Assembly: GCA_902774005.1 (NCBI GenBank)
Contig: CACYGK010000011.1
Span: 45,642 to 109,641 of the forward strand
Direction: 5' to 3'
DNA length: 64,000 nucleotides
DNA from: an uncultured Bacteroidales bacterium
Lineage (GTDB): Bacteria > Bacteroidota > Bacteroidia > Bacteroidales > Bacteroidaceae
Shown here: piece after piece, positions 60,515 through 64,000 of the stretch
Position numbering within the stretch: position 1 is the first letter of the stretch
Layout: every line of letters begins with the position of its first letter
Program-made: the position numbers and the translations under genes
The notes under the pieces: model-generated
The model's input: only the letters and a program-made list of their open reading frames with translations
The model's database searches: none
What the model was told of the DNA's origin: nothing

Positions 60515-61342
60515 CTATTCCAATTGTTTTCTATATACAGAATCTAAAGTTTGTCCATCTTTATCTTTCCATACAAGCCAACCATTATTACTACTGCCAA
60601 TGCAGAAGTCGGCAGCAGTACTGGGGCTGGAGAATGTTTTGTCGGATTCCAATAATAATATGTCACCATTGGCAGACGTATATTCTGAAAGAAGCTTCTC
60701 GCGTTTGTCTTTCCATGTAAATGATGGAACAGATGATTTAGCAATGGTACTGCCTTTTAATACAGTAAAGCCATTGGCATCATAGAAACCTTTGGCATCA
60801 CAACCACGCCCTTTTGTATAGAACAGATGTTCTTCCTTTGGCTTTGCCACATCAAATATGTTGCAGCCAATAAAAGAGGTGAGGAACTTCACATCTTCAA
60901 AGAACCCTTCCATATCATCCTTCCTGTATTCAGGAAGATTGGGAGCCTTAGGTGTTTGCTTGTTCTCATTCAGAACGAAAGTGTTGGAGACCTTTGCCTC
61001 TGCGATTGCCCGATGCTCCAAATATTGCACGTCAGCCTTTGTCATAGCAGCATCTTTCGAAATAAACAGCAAAGCCTTTTGCCAAAACGCTTTCTTGCTA
61101 TCGTGATCTTTCACCCGTTCACGGAAATTCTCCGTCTCACCAATGTAAGCCTTAGGCTTAGTTGCTTCATCCTCACCCAGCAAGATATAGAATGCAGGTG
61201 TCTGCAACTCCTGTCGTTCGTTCAGAATAGAAAGATTAGAACGAGGAATTACATACATCTGGCAAATCTTATTGCTGATGAACACATACTGAGTCCCTTT
61301 CGGATCTCCGTCTATCAAATATGTTGTTACTGTTTTGCCCAT
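60515..61342 (-). CDS. GIY-YIG nuclease-family protein with DUF4357 domain
   Basis: A 275-residue protein. The GIY-YIG fold lies at about residues 50-135: AFYILLGEDE, then KAYIGETENFRERVKDHDSK with the catalytic Arg, and YLEHRAIAEAK with the metal-binding Glu. Residues about 205-270 match DUF4357 (STIAKSSVPSFTWKDKREKL; AADFCIGSSNNGWLVWKDKD), a small domain usually found at the C-terminus of such proteins. The fold cuts DNA in restriction, homing and repair enzymes; the role of this family is not established. It lies 9 bases downstream of the large PIN-like protein and probably shares its transcript. Confidence 0.88.
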   Translation of the reverse strand: MGKTVTTYLIDGDPKGTQYVFISNKICQMYVIPRSNLSILNERQELQTPAFYILLGEDEATKPKAYIGETENFRERVKDHDSKKAFWQKALLFISKDAAMTKADVQYLEHRAIAEAKVSNTFVLNENKQTPKAPNLPEYRKDDMEGFFEDVKFLTSFIGCNIFDVAKPKEEHLFYTKGRGCDAKGFYDANGFTVLKGSTIAKSSVPSFTWKDKREKLLSEYTSANGDILLLESDKTFSSPSTAADFCIGSSNNGWLVWKDKDGQTLDSVYRKQLE

Positions 61343-61351
61343 AATATTATT

Positions 61352-64000
61352 TCATTTTACCTGATTGTTAATAATCTGTCCAGCATCAATGATGCACTCT
61401 CTTACAAATTGACAGGAGAAATACGGGACTTGGAAATAATCATTTGCGATATTTATGAGGTTTCTTACGTCATCTCGACTATATGCCTTAAATGCCATTG
61501 TAAACATATTCGTGAACGTAACACGGAGCGTATTTATATCTACTTCAGAACCTGCCAATTTTAGAGCAGCACTGACAACTTTATCAAATAAAAAAGGGTT
61601 TTCTTGTAGATTTTGCATAATGTCTACAATCTTATTATCTTCCCTTCTCTTCATCTTTTGGTATTCATTAATAATATATATATCACTCATATCCACACCA
61701 CGAAAAGAGCAGTTAAAAAGGAACTCGGAATATGCTTCAGATGTTCTGGAATTAGAAAATAACTTAACAAATGTTTCAGTAGAAATTATAGAAATACCAG
61801 GTAACATTTTCATTAGCTTAATATCATCAGTAACAAAGAAGCAATTCGGCTTCATGAGCATTGATAGAGAACTGAAGAGCATATCTTTTAAAGGTGTTCT
61901 ATTTCCATTGTCCATTATAGCTAATACCTGATCTGCTATAACATCTTTACAATGATTATCTATCCATCCTAATAAGTTTTTTATATGTTCCTTTGCATCC
62001 GTATCTGCATATTGGCTAAATTGAATTATGTTACCACTCCGTATGGTTTCATACATATCTGCATTTATGTATCGAACGGCAGATTTATACACGCTTTTAA
62101 TATATTCATGTACTATTGTTGTAATCGCCATGTTTCCTGATATTTCATTTTTGGTTGTTACAGAAAATTCAGCAAAGGTAATAATTGTTGGTAAATCTAG
62201 AATAAAAGTCGCATTGCTCGTATCCAATTTACATAGATTGATTTTTTGAATTTCAATTGTACTATTGCTGCAATGAACTTTGAAAGGAGAGAAGAGCAAT
62301 TTATAGTAACTTGATAACATATTTGAGTTATCAACAAGCTGCATTAGAGCAAGTTCCCCCATTTCATATTGCTCATAAGCCTTCTTTTCTCTTTCGATTG
62401 GCGATTCTTGTCCCTGTGACATTTTTTGTAATGCAGCATTTAAACTTTCTACAGGATTATTCATATCAATCTTGAAAAACCTTAGTTCTGGATTACTTCC
62501 ATTCATGGCTTCTCTAATAATATCACCTGTAAGTTTATAATATTTATTATAGATGCCCACAACTATCAATTTGCTGGCTTCATTTCCAATTTCTATTTCT
62601 ATAACATCATCTTTTTTTGCATTCATCATCTTTTTTCCAATTTCACCCTCATGCATTGATGCCCGATAAAAAATGCGTTCTCCATCTTTGTCACATAAAG
62701 CATACAACCCCTCTTTTGCTATATCATATTCTTTACTTGCAAAAGAAGCGATCAATCCTAATGATGCTTCATAATGATAAAAGTTTCTTAATTCAAAATC
62801 ATCAGAACTTTTTGCATTATAATATAGTATCTCCGTTGCGGTTTCTAAATAACCATTCTCTGCAAATGCCTGATATGCCAATTTCACATCCTCGCAATTA
62901 CTATAATACATGCATTTAGCTTTATCTTCAAATCGTTTCAATTCTTCAGGACAAACTCGACCAAGAGTATAAAGATAATTAGCAAAAATACTTACATTAT
63001 CCGAGTGGCGTCGATGTAATTCAGATATAGTTTCCAGAGCATTTTTGTAATCTGCAACCCTACAATCTAATTTATATTCTATTTGCAGTAATTGGTCATC
63101 ACATTCATTGCCTGCTTTCCGGTTTTTTACTAATATCCGATACAAATCGGGCGTTTTTTCTTGCATTCTACTAAGCACTGAAAGAAAAACGCGTTGTTTG
63201 ACATCTACTACATCTTCATTAACAATGGGGCGAAGCATTTCAAAAGCAAGATATGTATTACCGACTTCTGCTAAGATAAGTGCAGCATATGCTTTCATCT
63301 CTTCACATAGGGAATCCGTAGAATTAATGAACTTGTCGACATCTATTTTGATATGACTGAAATAATTGCAAAGCTGTAATAGGACCTCTTTATCTGTGCT
63401 ATTCTCGAATTTGACGTTTGTCAAAGCCGAAAAAGTATCTTTGGAGTTATCAGAATTAATTGAATATGCAATAAATATTGCTTCTTGACTTGCAACTTTC
63501 ATATTACTATCCGATGCCTTTGCTAACGCCCAACGTAAATGTAGTACGTTATGAGTTTGAATAGACATCATAATAGCGAATCGAAGTACATTATTATCTA
63601 TCACTTCACTAATAGATACTAAAGATGCAAAAGCTTCTTCGTACCTTCCTGCTAATAATAGCATAGAAGTCTCTATGAGCTGGAAATACGATTTTTGTTC
63701 CCCATAATCCTTTCTACTGATAGATAAAAACTTATCAACCCATTTTATATTATGGTCGCATATATAATTCCAATAACAATATAGGCTTTTGATAATTGAG
63801 AAACAATCTCTAAGTTCAGTTTTGGAGATATACTCTACAAAAACACTTATAGCATTCTTAGGCTCTTCAAATTTTTTTACGAGCGTTGAGTCAAATGATA
63901 GCGCTAAGAAGTTTCCTAATTTATACCTATAAAAAGTAATAATATAGAGCCAATCGTTAAGATTCGAGAAAGAAAGATTACATGGTATCGTGATATCCTC
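61352..64000 (-). CDS. Large TPR-like / GreA-B-C-like / PIN-like nuclease protein (5' end beyond window)
   Basis: 882 residues are visible; the frame is open to the window edge, so the N-terminus is missing. Visible residues 1-440 are helical repeats of TPR/HEAT style (GRYEEAFASLVSISEV, GYLETATEILYYNAK). Residues about 448-490 resemble the C-terminal domain of GreA/GreB (MHEGEIGKKMMNAKKDDVIE, then IEIGNEASKLIVVGI). Residues about 595-740 look PIN-like: Asp in TFILDLPTI (about 602), Glu in TTIVHEYIK (about 632) and Asp-Asp in CFFVTDDIKL (about 725). A helical C-terminal tail follows. The composition is AT-rich compared with the core genes. A nuclease or RNA-polymerase-associated stress or defence role is an inference; the motifs are what is seen. 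Confidence 0.75.
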   Translation of the reverse strand, partial: EDITIPCNLSFSNLNDWLYIITFYRYKLGNFLALSFDSTLVKKFEEPKNAISVFVEYISKTELRDCFSIIKSLYCYWNYICDHNIKWVDKFLSISRKDYGEQKSYFQLIETSMLLLAGRYEEAFASLVSISEVIDNNVLRFAIMMSIQTHNVLHLRWALAKASDSNMKVASQEAIFIAYSINSDNSKDTFSALTNVKFENSTDKEVLLQLCNYFSHIKIDVDKFINSTDSLCEEMKAYAALILAEVGNTYLAFEMLRPIVNEDVVDVKQRVFLSVLSRMQEKTPDLYRILVKNRKAGNECDDQLLQIEYKLDCRVADYKNALETISELHRRHSDNVSIFANYLYTLGRVCPEELKRFEDKAKCMYYSNCEDVKLAYQAFAENGYLETATEILYYNAKSSDDFELRNFYHYEASLGLIASFASKEYDIAKEGLYALCDKDGERIFYRASMHEGEIGKKMMNAKKDDVIEIEIGNEASKLIVVGIYNKYYKLTGDIIREAMNGSNPELRFFKIDMNNPVESLNAALQKMSQGQESPIEREKKAYEQYEMGELALMQLVDNSNMLSSYYKLLFSPFKVHCSNSTIEIQKINLCKLDTSNATFILDLPTIITFAEFSVTTKNEISGNMAITTIVHEYIKSVYKSAVRYINADMYETIRSGNIIQFSQYADTDAKEHIKNLLGWIDNHCKDVIADQVLAIMDNGNRTPLKDMLFSSLSMLMKPNCFFVTDDIKLMKMLPGISIISTETFVKLFSNSRTSEAYSEFLFNCSFRGVDMSDIYIINEYQKMKRREDNKIVDIMQNLQENPFLFDKVVSAALKLAGSEVDINTLRVTFTNMFTMAFKAYSRDDVRNLINIANDYFQVPYFSCQFVRECIIDAGQIINNQVK

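Overview
The window looks like a chromosomal segment of a Bacteroidales bacterium, most likely Prevotella or a close relative. Three things point there. Protein families such as MgtC, DUF4492-CydAB, DUF3316, DUF4834, DUF4932, GH97 and GH43 enzymes and BspA-like leucine-rich repeats are typical of the group. Most promoters have the Bacteroidetes form, TTG then about 19-21 bases then TAnnTTTG. Shine-Dalgarno sequences are almost absent. All family names were assigned by reading the proteins; no database was searched.

Layout. 1-2.6 kb: minus-strand arginine operon (argR, GNAT acyltransferase, argG) followed by a PspC-domain protein. 2.7-6.3 kb: a phosphopantetheinyl transferase, then DUF4492-cydA-cydB. 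6.5-15 kb: secreted carbohydrate-active enzymes (two GH43, one GH97), a frameshifted lipoprotein metallopeptidase, tRNA-Leu and a large secreted HExxH protein. 15-20 kb: MgtC, an S41 protease, a DUF3316 protein and a broken parC. 20.5-25.6 kb: an AAA ATPase, then etfB-etfA-acyl-CoA dehydrogenase. 25.6-32.6 kb: an AT-richer, repeat-rich accessory stretch with toxin-antitoxin genes, an LRR surface protein, a second AAA ATPase, a relic of a third, and a DUF4932 peptidase. 32.6-39.3 kb: FNT channel, inositol-phosphate synthase, a GH43-like protein, proBA, recO, tRNA-Glu and rpsT. 39.4-41.4 kb: gyrB. 41.5-57.4 kb: the complete dcw division and cell-wall cluster, mraZ to ftsZ, on the minus strand. 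57.5-59.4 kb: psd-pssA-DUF4834 phospholipid genes. 59.5-64 kb: tRNA-Gln and tRNA-Met, then an AT-rich island with an XRE regulator, a GIY-YIG nuclease and a large protein cut by the window edge.

The most interesting gene is that last one (61352-64000). It appears to join a helical TPR-like array, a GreA/GreB C-terminal-like domain and a PIN-like nuclease domain. It sits next to tRNA genes that are flanked by iterated TGCGAAAACAA sites.

Two other patterns stand out. First, short-unit (6-10 bp) tandem arrays repeatedly abut stop codons; one of them now encodes part of a signal peptide. Second, several normally conserved genes (parC twice, proB, a lipoprotein peptidase, perhaps etfB) lack internal blocks. 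That may be real decay or an assembly fault, so the sequence should be verified before biology is inferred from those genes.
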